DNA of 64,000 bases from Neodiprion pinetum (Eukaryota; Arthropoda; Insecta; Hymenoptera; Diprionidae). Location: positions 13,045,193-13,109,192 of the forward strand of contig NC_060235.2 of NCBI RefSeq assembly GCF_021155775.2, read 5' to 3'. The notes under the pieces were generated by a model. That model was not told where the DNA came from and ran no database searches. It saw nothing but the letters and a program-made list of their open reading frames with translations. The position numbers were made by a program, and so were the translations under genes. Positions within the stretch are counted from its first letter, which is position 1; each line of letters opens with the position of its first letter. Positions 10,824-24,338 of this stretch are shown here, piece by piece.

Positions 10824-13800
10824 AATGAAATATAGTATAAATGATAAATTTATCTATCATTTCATTCACTCAATCAATCATATATATTCACAAATTATAC
10901 ATGAATACAATTGATTATAAATGTAGGCGGATGAATTAAATAATTCAATGATATAAAAAAAAATTATCCAAATGAATCATATTTCTTGAATTAAAAAATA
11001 ATAGGTTTTCGAAAATTAAAAATATGAAATTAAATAAATGATCATTTATCTGTCTGTATGTTTTCTTTACACTTTTCAACAAGTTCCGATCCATTGCATA
11101 AATGTTCTAAATTACAATCCATAAAGGACATTGAATAGCATTTTTTTGATGTATAATATTTCTATTTCAATTAATATGTGAGCGAATAATCCAATAATAT
11201 ATAGAAATTTTCCAATAATCGTATTTATTTCTAAAAAATTTGATTAGTGTAAAAATTTTTTTCTTTCAGAAATTCTTTTTTTTTCAGAAGTGAATTAAAA
11301 ATTATAATATAGTGGATAAAATATGAATGATGAATTTATTTTCTAATTTTTTTCATTCAACAATTTTGTATATATGTATATAAATTATCCACTGATATAA
11401 TTGTATATAGATGGGGGCAATTGAATCAAATAATTCAGTGATATTGAAAATAATTCATCTCAATAAATCATTTTTCTCAAATTCAAGAAGAATTAATTTT
11501 GAAAAATTGAAAATATGAGATTAAATAACTAATCATATATCTATCCGTGAGTTTTCTTCAGACTTTTCAATAAGTTCTAATCTATTGTACTAATGTTCCA
11601 AATTACAATCCATAAGGGACATTGAATGGCATTATTTTAATGAATACTATTTTTAATCAAATTCATTTGTGAGCGAATAATTGAAAAATACAAAGAATTT
11701 TTCTTATTATTATATTCATTTTCAAAAAATTGATTTCATGTGGAAATATTTTTCTTCTTTAATTTCCCTCCTGCTAAAAGTTGTTTAAAAATTATATTAT
11801 ATATAAATAAAATATGAATAATGAATTTATTTATCATTCAATTCATTTGATCAATTATATATATATACAAATTACAGAATAATATTATTGATTAGAAATG
11901 TAGGCGAATAAATTAAATGATTCAATGATATGATAAGAAATGATCAAAATGAATCATATTTCCTAAATTAAAAAATAATCAGATTTTGAAAATTAGAAAT
12001 ATCGAATAGAATAACTGATTATTCATCTGTCTGTGTGTTTTCTTTAGACGTTTCAGTAAGTTCTAATCCATTGTATGAATGTTCCAAATTGCAATCCATA
12101 AAGGGCATTGCATGGCATATTTTCAATGAATAATATTTTTATTTTAATTAATATGTAAGCAAGTAATCAAAAAATATATAGGATTTTTTTCATATTTGTA
12201 TTTATTTTCAAAAAATTCAATTAATTTGATAATTTTTTTATTTCATGAAATTTTCTTTTTTTGAAATTAAATTGGAAATTATAATATATATAAATAAAAT
12301 ATAAATAATAAATTTATTTATCATTTTCTTTTATTTCATCAATTATATATATATACAAATTTTACATTAAGATAATTCAATGTGAATGGTGGCAATTGAA
12401 TTGAATACTTTAATGATATAAAAAATAATGAATTTAAATAAATCATATTTCTCAAATCAACAAATAATTTGTTTCTTAAAATTAAAAATATGAAATTAAA
12501 TAAATAATCATTTATCTATCTGTATGTTTTCTTTAAACCTTATAATAAGTTCTAATCCATTGTATAAATGTTCCAAACTACAATCCATGAAGTACATCAA
12601 ATGGCAATTCTTTAATGGATCATATTTTCATTTCAATTGATATGTGATCAAATAATCAAAAACTACATAGAATTCTTTCAATAACTATGTTACCTCTAAA
12701 AAATTTATTTGTTGTAAGAATTTTTTTTTAGAAAAATTATTTTTTTTCGAAAATGAATTCAAAATTATAATACATATAAGTGAAATTTGAATAATAAATT
12801 TATTTTCAATTAGTTTCAATTAATTATATATATAAACGAATTATAGATTATTATAATTGAATATAAATGGAGGCAATTGAATTCAATGATTTGATGATAT
12901 AAAAAATAATAAATTTAAATTAATCATTTTTCTTGAATTAATAAATAATCAATTTCCAAATATCAAAAATATGAAATTAAGTAACTAATCATTCACCTAT
13001 GTGTATGTTTCCGTTTAACATTTTAATAAGTTATAAAACGTTGTATTAATGTTACAAATCACAATCCATAAGGTACATTAATTGGCATTTTTTGATTAAA
13101 TAATATTTTCATCATAATTAATGTGTGAGCGAATAATGAAGAAATATACAGGATTTTTTTAATAATTATAGTTATTTGTGAGAAATTTGATTGATCTGAA
13201 AATTTTTTCTTCCACATTTTCCTTATTTTAAAAGTAAACTAAAAATTATGATATATATAAATAAAATATAAATAATAAATTTATTAATAATTTTTTTTAT
13301 TCAAATAATTATATATATATACAAATGATACGTTAATATAATTAAATACACATGAAGGCAACTGAATCAAATAATTCAATGTTACGGAAAATAAATAACC
13401 TACATAATTCATTTTTCTTAAATTGAAAATTAATTAATTTTGAAAAATTGAAATTATGAAATTAAATAACTAATCATTCATCTATCTGTATGTCTTCTTC
13501 AAACTTTTCAATAAGTTCCAATCGACTGTATAAATTTTCCAAATTACAATCCATAAAGTACATCAAATGGAATTTTTTTAATGAATTATATTTTTGTTTC
13601 AATTAATATGTGAACGGATAATTAAAAAATACATAGGATTTTTCCAATAATTATATATTTCTCTAAAAATTTCAATTGTTGTAAGAATTTTTTCCTAGAA
13701 AAATTTTTTTTCTCCAAAAAAGAATTGAAAATTATAATATATATGAATAAAATATGAATAATAAATTTATTCATTATTTCTTCCATTTAATTAATTAGAT

Positions 13801-14235
13801 ATATGCAGATTATACATTATTATAATCGAATATAAATGGAGGCAAGTATATTAAATGATTTGGTGATACAAAAAATAATCATTTTAAATTAATTATTTTC
13901 CTTGTATTCAAGAATAATTAATTCTCAAAAATTGAAAATCTGAAATCAAATAACTAATCATATATCTATCTATGTGTTTTCTTTGAACTTTTTAATAAGT
14001 TGTGATCCATTGTATGAATGTTTCAAAGTACAATCCATGAAGTACATCAAATGGCATTTTTTTAATGAATTATATTTTCATTTCAATTAATATGTGAACA
14101 AATAATCAAAAAATATATAGGATTCTTTTCATAATTATATTTTTCTCTAAAAAATTCAATTATTGTCAAGATATTTTTCCATAAAAATTCTTCTTTTTTC
14201 AAAAGTGAATTGAAAATCATAATATATTTAAATAA
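10824..14235 (+). repeat. Satellite array, forward orientation, seven monomers
   Basis: The box recurs at about 11118, 11607, 12091, 12582, 13063, 13551 and 14032, with spacings of 481-491 bp. The monomer at 14032 is almost identical to the one at 2410 and clearly less like its neighbours, a sign of higher-order structure. No gene is present. Confidence 0.92.
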
Positions 14236-14494
14236 GGGGGGGCCACTGAACCGTTGTTGTGTCAAGACGCTTTTTCTGTGTGCTCTCTAAGTTTTATCAT
14301 ATAACTATAGTGATTCACTTTTCTACCTCAAGTGTTTGATCTCTCTCAACGCGCAAAATAAAACTCTATCATTCTAAATTAATGAATCTGGTGAGATCTG
14401 CGGGTTTTCTTTCTTGTCAGCCTGTTTTCGGCCCGACTAAGAGCATCTAGGTTAGGAGCTGGATATTTTTCGGCTAATACTGCCCACGCGATTT

Positions 14495-15601
14495 ATGAAT
14501 ACCAACGCCATCTCTGGTCTCGCCACGGGTAGCTCTCCATCGCTTTTGAGCACACCTACAGCCGTCGGTAACTCTCAAGTAAAAACCCCTGTAATTGCCA
14601 CTCCAAAGCCAGGCAGACCGTCTAACCAGCAACTACTGGTTGCGGCCAGCCAATCTTGTACTCCTATCACGAACTAAACAGTTGATACGAAGAGAAAAAG
14701 AACTTTGGACGATTCCCGGCAGTCAGAAGACTCTACTCTGGACTTCAGAACACCTAAAAAACTCAACAAGGAGTCAAGTCCCGTCAAGCCCAACTTTTTC
14801 GATCAACCCGCAGACATGGCACGAATTTTCAATGAAATTGCTGCGCTTAGAACCAGCCAAGAAGAAAAACACAAGGAACTAACGGACAAACTTCAAGAGA
14901 ACTTTTTGAAAGACCAGGCCTCCTTCACTGAGATAAAAGCCAGCCTAATGTTGCTAGAAGAGGAACATAAAGCAACCAAGACTGACCTGACTAACCGTAT
15001 TGCAGAACTTGAAAAAAATGCTGTTACGATGGATCAACTGAGTAACATTCTGGCGGACCCGTCTTCCTCTAATCTCAACTTCACTGCACGTGTTAATAAT
15101 CCTAGCAATGATCAGATCTCTTATCTCACTAATAAGCTAAATTCTATCGAAAAAGAAAGTAAAAAGACAAACATCTCTATTACAGGGTACTCTTTTACCT
15201 CCAGCGACCACGTATCCGAGATTGAAAATTTCCTCAGTACGAAATTCGGAGTATCGTGCCTTAACATTTCGCTAAAAGAATTCACGAAACGGATTATTGT
15301 GAATCTCTTTGATCTTGATCAGAAAGCGCATATTCTCAAGAACAAAAAAAATATTCTAGCAGGCACAAAAATCTACATCAACCCGGACCGTACTGCGAAA
15401 GAGAGGACAATAGATTGGCATGTAAGAACAAAGGTTAAGCAACTAGTGAGTGAAGGCACAAAGTTCAGCAGAAAAGGAAACAAGATCGCAACGAAGGACT
15501 TGGTTTATTCGTGGGATGAGGCAAAAAACGCTCTTGTTCCTCAGCCAAAAACCGTAAGCTCCTTTATTCCAGAACTGAATGCTGTCCCAAAAAATTTTTA
15601 G
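14495..15601 (+). pseudogene. Non-LTR ORF1 (coiled-coil RNA-binding protein), one in-frame stop
   Basis: One frame from the ATG at 14495 to TAA at 15599, interrupted only by an in-frame TAA at 14675-14677. The N-terminus is Ser/Pro/Thr-rich and has an AT-hook-like TPKPGRPS. A long Glu/Lys coiled coil follows (around residues 110-190), and then an RRM-like plus C-terminal domain (TNISITGYSF, IIVNLFDLDQKAHIL, KIYINPDRTAKER), the layout of L1/CR1-type ORF1 proteins that trimerise and bind RNA. ORF2 begins 27 bp downstream. Confidence 0.75.
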
Positions 15602-15627
15602 CAAAACTAGATAACAGCTCGCCAGAA

Positions 15628-18600
15628 TTGACTGAAATAACATTCTGGAATCTCCACGGCTTCTCAAACCTCCAACACAGCTCGTTAATAAACCACTCTA
15701 CCATCATAGCAGCCTGCGAAACCTGGAACACGCAGCCGTTTTCACCACCTTTCCTCGCTAACTACAACACATACTGGTCTAATGCCATCAGGAACCATGC
15801 CATCGGAAGAGCCAGTGGAGGCCTAATCACTGCAATTAACGCTAACCTCAACGCATCGTTACTAGAAGACGCTCCATGCTGGATCTTCAACAAAGTATTA
15901 ATAGGTTCCACAGTACTGATCCTTGGCTCAGTCTACCTAAGAAAATGTCTCGACCTTCGATACCTACTCGATATACTACAAGAGGTAATTGATGGCATCA
16001 AATCCTCCCAAACGTACGATATATTCATTATTGGTGGAGATCTGAACGCCAAAGTAGGCTCTCTGAACCCCTGGCCAGAGGAACTCTTCACAGGACTTCC
16101 TCTGAACCCGCTAATTACTACACAGATGAAACAATATGTGATAGAGGACGTATGCTCATGGACTTTATGCTCGACAGCGATTTCATCCTTTTAAATGGCA
16201 GAACAATTGGTGATTCCCCGGCTCAGCCCACTTTCGATAATCGTGGCACTTCAATAATTGACCTGGTTTGGGTTGACATCTCTGCGCTTCACCTGATAGT
16301 GGATCTAGAAGTCATTCTTGAACCATCTCTTTCGGACCATCGACCTGTCCGTCTAACCCTTCATACCGAGACACTTGACCAACATCATGCCTGCGCTCCA
16401 CAGGCCACTCTACACATAAAGAAAAAAATCGTCTGCTCCGAAGAAGCCAAACTGACATACCAGAACCACTTACTTAGTTCACAAGACCTCCCGGATGCCC
16501 AGAACGATCCAGCTGATACCACCTACAACTGGCTGCTAAGCTCTATACACTCTGCTGCTCAGAAGGCAGGACTAATAAAAGTTTCAAATTCAACCAGCAG
16601 TCAAAAAGCGTCCCGTACCCCATGGTTTGACAAAAGCTGCAAAGACGCTGAAAGAAATTTCCGGAAATCACTTCGAAACTGCAAGAAAGGTCAATTCAAT
16701 ATTAGGGCGCACCAAGAAGTGTCAAATTGCAAGAATATCTACAGAAACCTTTGCCAGGAAAAAAAGAAAGCCTACATTTTGAACATTAAGAATGCTTTTG
16801 CCAACCTGTCCGTCCCTTCCAATTTCTGAAAAAATTTAGCTTCAGAAAAGGAGCGCAATGCGAAATTCCGGTGAACACGTGGAATGCCTTTTACGCCACA
16901 ATATACAAACCACGAATTGTCATTCCATCTCTTCTGCCGAAGATTCTCAACAACACTTTAGACGCCGAAATTTCTCTGACTGAGCTGGACGCTACACTCG
17001 CATCTCTCAAATCAGGCAAAGCCCCTCGCCCTGACCTTGTAATAAACGAGATTTTAAAAGCACTAACTAGTCAACACAAAGAAATCCTCAGAAGCCTATT
17101 CAACAAGGTACTCGAGGAGGAGCAAGTCCCCAGATCCTGGGCAATCACACAGATGACTATGATACACAAAAACGGTGATAAATCTGAACCATCTAACTAC
17201 CGAGGCATAGCCCTTATCAACACAATCACTAAGATTTTCACAACTCTTCTAAAAAAAAGACTCGTCACGTGGGCAGAGCAAGAAAATCAGCTTCCCGAGT
17301 GCCAGCTGAGATTCCGCAAAAACCGAGGTTGCACCGAAGCCATATTCTCCCTTATCAGCTCCATACAACTTCAATTCCACCACAAAGATGGGAGAGAGAT
17401 ATTCGGCATCTTTGCAGATTTCCAAAGAGCGTTTGATTCGGTTCCTCACACACTTCTCTAGGAGAAGCTCCACCGAATGTCGCTGAGCAATCCAAAGGTT
17501 ACTATGGCCTCAGTATTAACGGACTAACTGACATCCTGATGCTTCTTTACGCCGACGACACGGTCATCTTTGCTCACTCACCAATAGATTTGCTACGAAA
17601 GCTCCGAGTGCTGGAAGAATACTGCGACGCAAATGGTCTCACCGTCAACAAACCGAAAACCAAGATTGTCACCTTCAAAGCTGCTGGGAGGACACGTGAT
17701 TGCTTGTCGCAATACAGAATGTACAAGGGCTCATGCTTAGAGGTAGTCAAAAGTTACTCATACTTGGGTGTCAACATATCCTCGTCGACGAAGGGCCTTA
17801 AATCATTACAAACAGCTATCAACAAGGCTAAATGTGCCTCTGGAGCTGCTATGACCATACTGGCTAAAGCTAAATGTGACTCGTGGGAAGCCTACAATAA
17901 AATCTTCGAAAGCATGGTGGAGTCTGTTTTCCTGTATGCTTTCCCAGCATGGGGTCTTTGGTACCGCAATTCACCGGAGCCCGTTGAAACCTTTCTTTAT
18001 AAAAAACTTTTTAACCTTCCACGAAACTCGGCCGACTGGGCTGTACGGTTAGAGTTTGGTCTTGTCCCAGTTGCATAGAAAGCGATGCTCCGTCTGTGGA
18101 GATGGCTAATCAAAACGCTCAAATCAAAAGACACCTGCCTGCACAAAATTTGCGTGGTTCACCTGTTCGAATCAGCCAAAAATACTACGACTACTTCTCC
18201 TTACAACTGGGCTACTCAAATAAGAGAATTTTTAACGGAATGTGAAGCTACTGACCTCTTTGATACGCTTGATCCGCTTATCTGGGAAGCAAGAACTCAA
18301 GAAGCTGCAGTTCACTCGAATTCCAGCTAGCCAGACCAGACCGATACACACCAGCCAAATACCTGCTGATAAAACTGCCTCTTTCAACTAAGCGCGCCCT
18401 TGCACAACTAAGACTTGCCAACATCTATAATTGCTTTCTAAATCTAAGCATGCTGGCTATTAAATTCTCGCCAAACAATCAATGCCCATTATGTAACCTA
18501 CACGAAGCTGACAGCCTCCGCCACTTCCTGAGTATGTGCCCAATGTTCACGGCCTTAAGAGCATCTTATCTCCAAGACACCCTTCGAAAAACAGGAACCA

Positions 18601-18686
18601 TTGACATGCTACTAGCAACTACAAATGTCACGGAAATATTTGCGATTTCTAACTACGTGGAATCGTGCATGAAACTGAGAGCCTAG
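15628..18686 (+). pseudogene. Non-LTR ORF2 (AP endonuclease + RT), with a deletion through the RT palm
   Basis: Endonuclease motifs are clear (TFWNLHGFSN, ACETW, IIGGDLNAKVG, then SLSDHRPV after a frameshift near 16145). RT motifs are SGKAPRPD, NYRGIALINT, FADFQRAFDSVPH and LLYADDTVIFAH (near 17545). Between 17461 and 17500 the sequence jumps from just after the FADFQRAFD motif to just before YADD; the stretch that normally holds the GxxQGxxLSP motif, some 80-100 codons, is missing. Further breaks are a frameshift near 16830, TAG at 17459-17461, TAG at 18076-18078 and a frameshift near 18330-18450. The C-terminus has CPLCNLHEADSLRHFLSMC, the CCHC-like finger usual in this group. Confidence 0.85.
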
Positions 18687-19072
18687 GCTCTGAACCTGTG
18701 ACACCATAGATCATAAAATTTAAATCACTACACGTATACTCTACTGTTAATTCTGGTTGAACAAGCTGTTATCTAAGTGATAAGTTTTATTAGTTAATTA
18801 TAAAAAAAAAAAAAAACTGTCTAAGTCATTAATTAGTTAATTATATATTCAGGCTGTTTTTGCCGCACTGATCAACTCCTCATAGGAGAGAATTGACAGT
18901 TTGTTATGTTATTTTTCACTCTATTTTACCTTATTTTACATTTTGCTGTCTTATTCTACACAACAACTGATTAACTATTTTGTATGAACTTATATTGTAT
19001 TTCTCCCTTGCTAAAAACAGTTCTGTAACTGTTTATTGCAATAAATTAAAAAAAAAAAATCAAAAAAAAAAA

Positions 19073-19928
19073 ACATTAATGTATGATTTGTATCTTTATA
19101 TATGTATATAATTAATTAAATGATAAAGAAATGATAAATAAATTTATCATGTATATTTTATCTATGTGTATTACAATTTTTAATTTAACTCTAAGAAAAA
19201 GATTTTGAAAAAAAAAAATTTCCAATAATTGAATTTTTCCAAAATAAATATCACTATTAGAAAAATTTTACATATTTTTTAATTGTTTGCTCACATAATA
19301 ATCAAAATAAGAGTATCAGTCATTAAAAAAATGCCATTCGTTGTCCCTTATGGATTGTAATTTGGAACATTCATACAATGGATTAGAACTCATTAAAAAG
19401 TCTAAAGAGAACATACAGATCGATAAATGATTAGTTACTCAATTCCATATTTTTGATTTAGAAAAACTAATAATTTTTTAATTTAAGAAATATGATTCAT
19501 TTGAAGTATTTTTTTTTATATCATTAAATTATCCAATTCATTTGCCTACATTTATAATCAATTATATCCATGTATAATTTGTATGTATATATGATTGATT
19601 AAATGAAGAAAATGATAAATGAATTTCCGATTTATATCTTATTTCTATATATCATAATTTTCAATTAACTTTTAAAAAAAGAAGAATTAGGAAAAATGAA
19701 ATATTCACACGAAATCAATTTTTTAAAAATGAATATGATTATCCGAAAAATTCTATATATTTTTTAATTATTCGCTCACATAATAATTATAATAAACATT
19801 ATTCAATCAAAAAATGACGTTTAATGTTCTTTATGCATTGTAATTTAGAACATTTATACAATGGATTAGAACTGATTGGAAAGTGTGAAGAAAACGTACA
19901 CACAGATAAATGATCATTTGTTTAGTTT
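19073..19928 (-). repeat. Satellite, reverse orientation
   Basis: Reverse-complement boxes at about 19321 and 19803. This block is nearly identical to 23330-24180. After removing the 1.83-kb LTR the distance is about 2.43 kb, or five monomers, which points to a five-monomer higher-order repeat. Confidence 0.88.
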
Positions 19929-21753
19929 TGTTACGTGGGGGTGAGGGTGTACTGAGCGGTGGTAGTTAATGATTAATTGAATAATCAAGCTCCCACGTAA
20001 CGACAATGCATAATTATTGAAACTAAGAAAAGACCTACCTTTCGATAAGCCGGTAATTTGTAGGATCGTGTTGCTATAGTCCTGTACAGGTCTGTGAGGT
20101 TTGTTTAAATTGTTGAGGCAATTTTATAATGATAAAAATTGGGAAAAGGTCGTTCAAAATAAATGTTTAATATGATTCAACTGGTAAAAGATGAAGTATA
20201 TTCTGTTTCGATTTGGTGATTGAAATGTCTAGTAACAATCAATGGTGATAATGATATAAGAGCCGAAAGTAACAATTTATAAAGTGTTCGAGTTTATACA
20301 AATCCTGTGTTATTCTATTCTAAAGGATATTATTGTTTGGTACCAGGAACATCTACTCTGAACGATGGTTATAACTAGCTGGTCGCGATTATTGTATTGT
20401 ATCTCTCTTTTTAGATTATCTTGAATCAATTATATATCCTATTGTTAAGTCTTGTTGATTAATTCTTGGAATACAATAAGTGTGATTTAATTAGGGGTAG
20501 TGAAGCTAGCTACCAATTCTAGACTTGCTTTTGAATAAATATTACTGAAGTAAATTTTGATTATAAAGGTGAAACAAGAATTCGTTCAATTTCGAAGATT
20601 AACACTCGGATTGACTTAGCTTTAGGTGAATCGGTCGACGAGATTGAGAGCCGTCGAATCGTGTCGGTCTGCGTCTGTAGAATTCTGGACCAGGGCCTCA
20701 CCTCAAGTTTGGAAGAGTTGATCAATCGAACGATGTTGAACGTCGGTCACTTAGTCTTTGTAGATTTGGAATGATATCTTATTATCGAAAGCTTGAAAGT
20801 GTCTATTTTCTGATTTTGATGTAAGTTAAAAATGATTGCAACGATTATTTATTAAAAACGATAGTGTAATTATTATTATTATCACTTAAAATTACCTGAT
20901 TCGGTTGAATCAGGGCCGAACTCAATTTAATTATGAAAAATGAAATGGCATAAAAATGTCTATTCTCGAAATGATAAGATTCAGCAAAGCACAGAAAAGA
21001 TGGAAACGTAGAAGATAGTGAGTCTCTTGCAGCTAACAGGATAACTGAATGCTCGAATTTGACGAATTAGCGCGAGACTTTAGGCCGGTCACAACTAAGG
21101 TTTTCCAAACGCTACTCTTGCTCAAGAAGGGATAATACGGGTTGACGTCCACGCACTTCGCGACTTGACAGACGAAAGACGCGGCTTCTTGGGCCCGAGG
21201 GTCCAAGGAGTTTCAGTTGTAATAAGTTACAACGGTAATTAGCCAATGAGGTGCGAGGGCGACCTCCTGGCGCCCAAATCCACATGGTCAGCGTTACTTC
21301 TCGCTCTTCGACGGTGTTCCGACGATTCTCAATCTCGTCGGTGACACATTGAAGATATGAACAAAATATATTTACATGCAATGTTCACACATTCATTCAT
21401 ACATCCTAATGAGTAATCTATTTTAATTTGGTGGTTCGAAAGGTAGTGGTTTATCCTAATTATTGATTATAGTTTGACTTAAAAAGAGGGATATTTCCAG
21501 GCTGAGCGCTACTGATGCTAATTCAGCAGTCTCCTATCTCAGTTCTTGGTACCAGTTAAATAGAAGACAGTTGAACCTTATACTAGGGATCATCGTTGGT
21601 CTATGCGTGACTTTTGCCAGGAGGGGTGGAACTCGCCGTTATTAGAATATGAGATTTTGATGAAATGATATCTGTGCATTGAAGAAATTGAAGAAATGAA
21701 ATGAAATGGAATTTTGAAAGAGGTACGCCAAGAAGGTACGTCGGCGCGTAACA
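19929..21753 (-). mobile_element. Long solo LTR (1.83 kb), copy 2, inverted
   Basis: Reverse-complement copy of 2668-4499 with the same TGTTACG/CGTAACA ends, flanked by the duplication GTTT (19925-19928 and 21754-21757). It is 1,825 bp against 1,832 bp for copy 1. There is no coding sequence; the ORF of 89 codons at 21112-21381 has no recognisable domain and is not shared in an intact form with copy 1. Confidence 0.75.
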
Positions 21754-24338
21754 GTTTCATATTTTTAATTTTCGAAAACTAATTATTTTGTAATTTAAGA
21801 AATATGATTTATATGGATTATTTTTTTCTATATCATTGAATTATTTAATTTATTCGCCCACATTTATAATAGATTATATTATTGTATAATTTGTATATAT
21901 ATATAATTGATTAGGTAAGTAAAATGATAGATAAATTTATTATTTATATCACATTTGTATACATTATAATTTCCAATTAACTTTCAAAAAAAGAAGAATT
22001 GAAAAAAAAAAATTTTCACATGAATTACATTTTTCAAAAATGAATATAATCATTACAAAAATTCTATATATTTCTTCATTATTCGCTCACATATTAATTA
22101 TAATAAAAATAGTATTCAATCGAAAAATGCCATTCAATGTACTTCATAGATCGTAATTCGGAACATTTATACAATGGATTATAACTTATTGAAAAGTTCA
22201 AAGAAAACATACAGATAGATGAATGATTAGTTGTTTAATATCATATTTTTAATTTTTGAAAATTAATAATTCTTCAATTCAAGAAAAGTGATCAATTTAA
22301 ATTAATTATTTTCTGTATCATCAAATTATTTAATTTAATTGCCTCTATTTATATTTAATCATAATAATGTATAAATTGTACATATATATATATATAATTA
22401 ATTGAATAGTAAAAATTATGAATAAATTTATTATACATATTTTATTGATGTATATCATAACTTTCAATTCACTTTTGAAAAAAAAAGAATTTTTTTAAAA
22501 AAAAATTTTCACAATAATTAAATTTTTCAGATAAAAATATAATCATTAAAAAAATCCTATATATTTTTTGATTATTTGTTCACATATTCATTAAAATGAA
22601 AATAAGATTCGTTAAAAAAATGCCATTTGGTGTACTTCATGGATTGTAATTTGAAACATTCATACTATGGATTATAACTCATTGAGAAGTTCAAAGAAAA
22701 CACGCAGATAGATCTATGATTAGTTATTCAATTACGTATTTTTAATTTTTCAAAACTAATTATTCTTTGATTCGAGAATAATGAATTATTCAGGTTAAAT
22801 ATTTTTCATATCATTGAATTATTTGGTTCAGTTGCGTACATATATTGAATTATATTGATGTATCATTTGTATATATATATAATTAATTGAACGAAAAAAT
22901 TGAATAATAAATTTATTATTTATATTTCATTCATGTACATTATAATTTTTGATTTACTTCTAAAAAAAGAATGATTTGAAAAAAAAAAAAAGTTTTTCTT
23001 TGAACATATTTTGTGAGGATAAATATAATTATTGGAAAAAAAAGTTTGTATTTTCTAATTATTCGCTCACATATTAATCAAAGTAAAAACATTATCCATT
23101 AGAGTAATGCCATTTATTGTACTTTGTGGATTGCAATTTGGAACATTTATACAACGGATTAGAACTTATTGACAAGTTCAAAGAAAACATACAGATAGAT
23201 AAATGATAAGTTATTTAATTTCATATTTTTAGTCTTTAGAAATTAAGTATTATTTAATTTGAGAAAAATGATTTATTTCAATTATCATTTTTCATATCAT
23301 TAGATTTTTTCATTGAATTGCCGCCTAATATTATTTTACATTAATGTATGATTTGTATCTTTATATAGGTATATGATTAATTGAATGATAAAAAAATGAT
23401 GAATAAATTTATCATGTATATTTCATCTATGCGTACTATAATTTTCAATTTAACTCTAAGAAAAAGATTTTGAAAAAAAAAATTTCCAATAATCAAATTT
23501 TTCCAAAATAAATGTCATTATTAGAAAAATTTTACATATTTTTTAATTGTTTGCTCACATAATAATCAAAATAAGGGTATCATTCATTGAAAAAATGCCG
23601 TTCGTTGTCCCTTATGGATTGTAATTTGGAACATTCATACAATGGATTAGAACTCATTAAAAAGTCTAAAGAGAACATACAGATCGATAAATGATTAGTT
23701 ACTTAATTTCATATTTTTGATTTAGAAAAACCAACAATTTTTTAATTTAAGAAATATGATTCATTTGAAGTATTTCTTTTTACATCATTGAATTATCCAA
23801 TTCATTTGCCTACATTTATAATCAATTATATCAATGTATAATTTGTATGTATATATGATTGATTGAATGAAGAAAATGATAAATGAATTTCCGATTTAAA
23901 TGTTATTTCTATATATCATAATTTTCAATTAACTTTCCAAAAAAGAAGAATAAGAAAAATAAAATTTTTACACCAAATCAATTTTTTAAAAATGAATATG
24001 ATCATCCGAAAAATTCTATATATTTTTTAATTATTCGCTCACATAATAATTATGATAAACAATATTCAATCAAAGAATGCCATTTAATGTTCTTCATGAA
24101 TTGTAATTTAGAACATTTATACAATAGATTAGAACTGATCGGAAAGTGTGAAGAAAACATACACACAGATAAATGATCGGTTGTTTAGTTTCATATTTTT
24201 AATTTTCAAAAACTAATAATTTTTTAATTCAAGAAATATGATTCATATGGATTATTTTTTTCTATATCATTGAATTATTTGATTTATTCGCCCACATTTA
24301 TAATAGATTATATTAATGTATAATTTTTATATATATAC
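21754..24338 (-). repeat. Satellite array, reverse orientation, five monomers
   Basis: Reverse boxes at about 22126, 22617, 23101, 23588 and 24075 (spacings 484-491 bp). The array ends in a (TA)n tract where the foldback element begins. Nothing coding. Confidence 0.9.

Larger units (their letters stand above)
14236..19072 (+). mobile_element. Second non-LTR retrotransposon (R1/Ingi-like), broken
   Basis: The element starts with a G-run at 14236 and ends in AATAAATT plus A-runs at about 19047-19072. It has an ORF1 with coiled coil and RNA-binding domain and an ORF2 with endonuclease, RT and a C-terminal CCHC-like finger. Several stops, frameshifts and an internal RT deletion make it dead. The satellite changes orientation across this element: forward on the left, reverse on the right. 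Clade placement is tentative. Confidence 0.85.
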
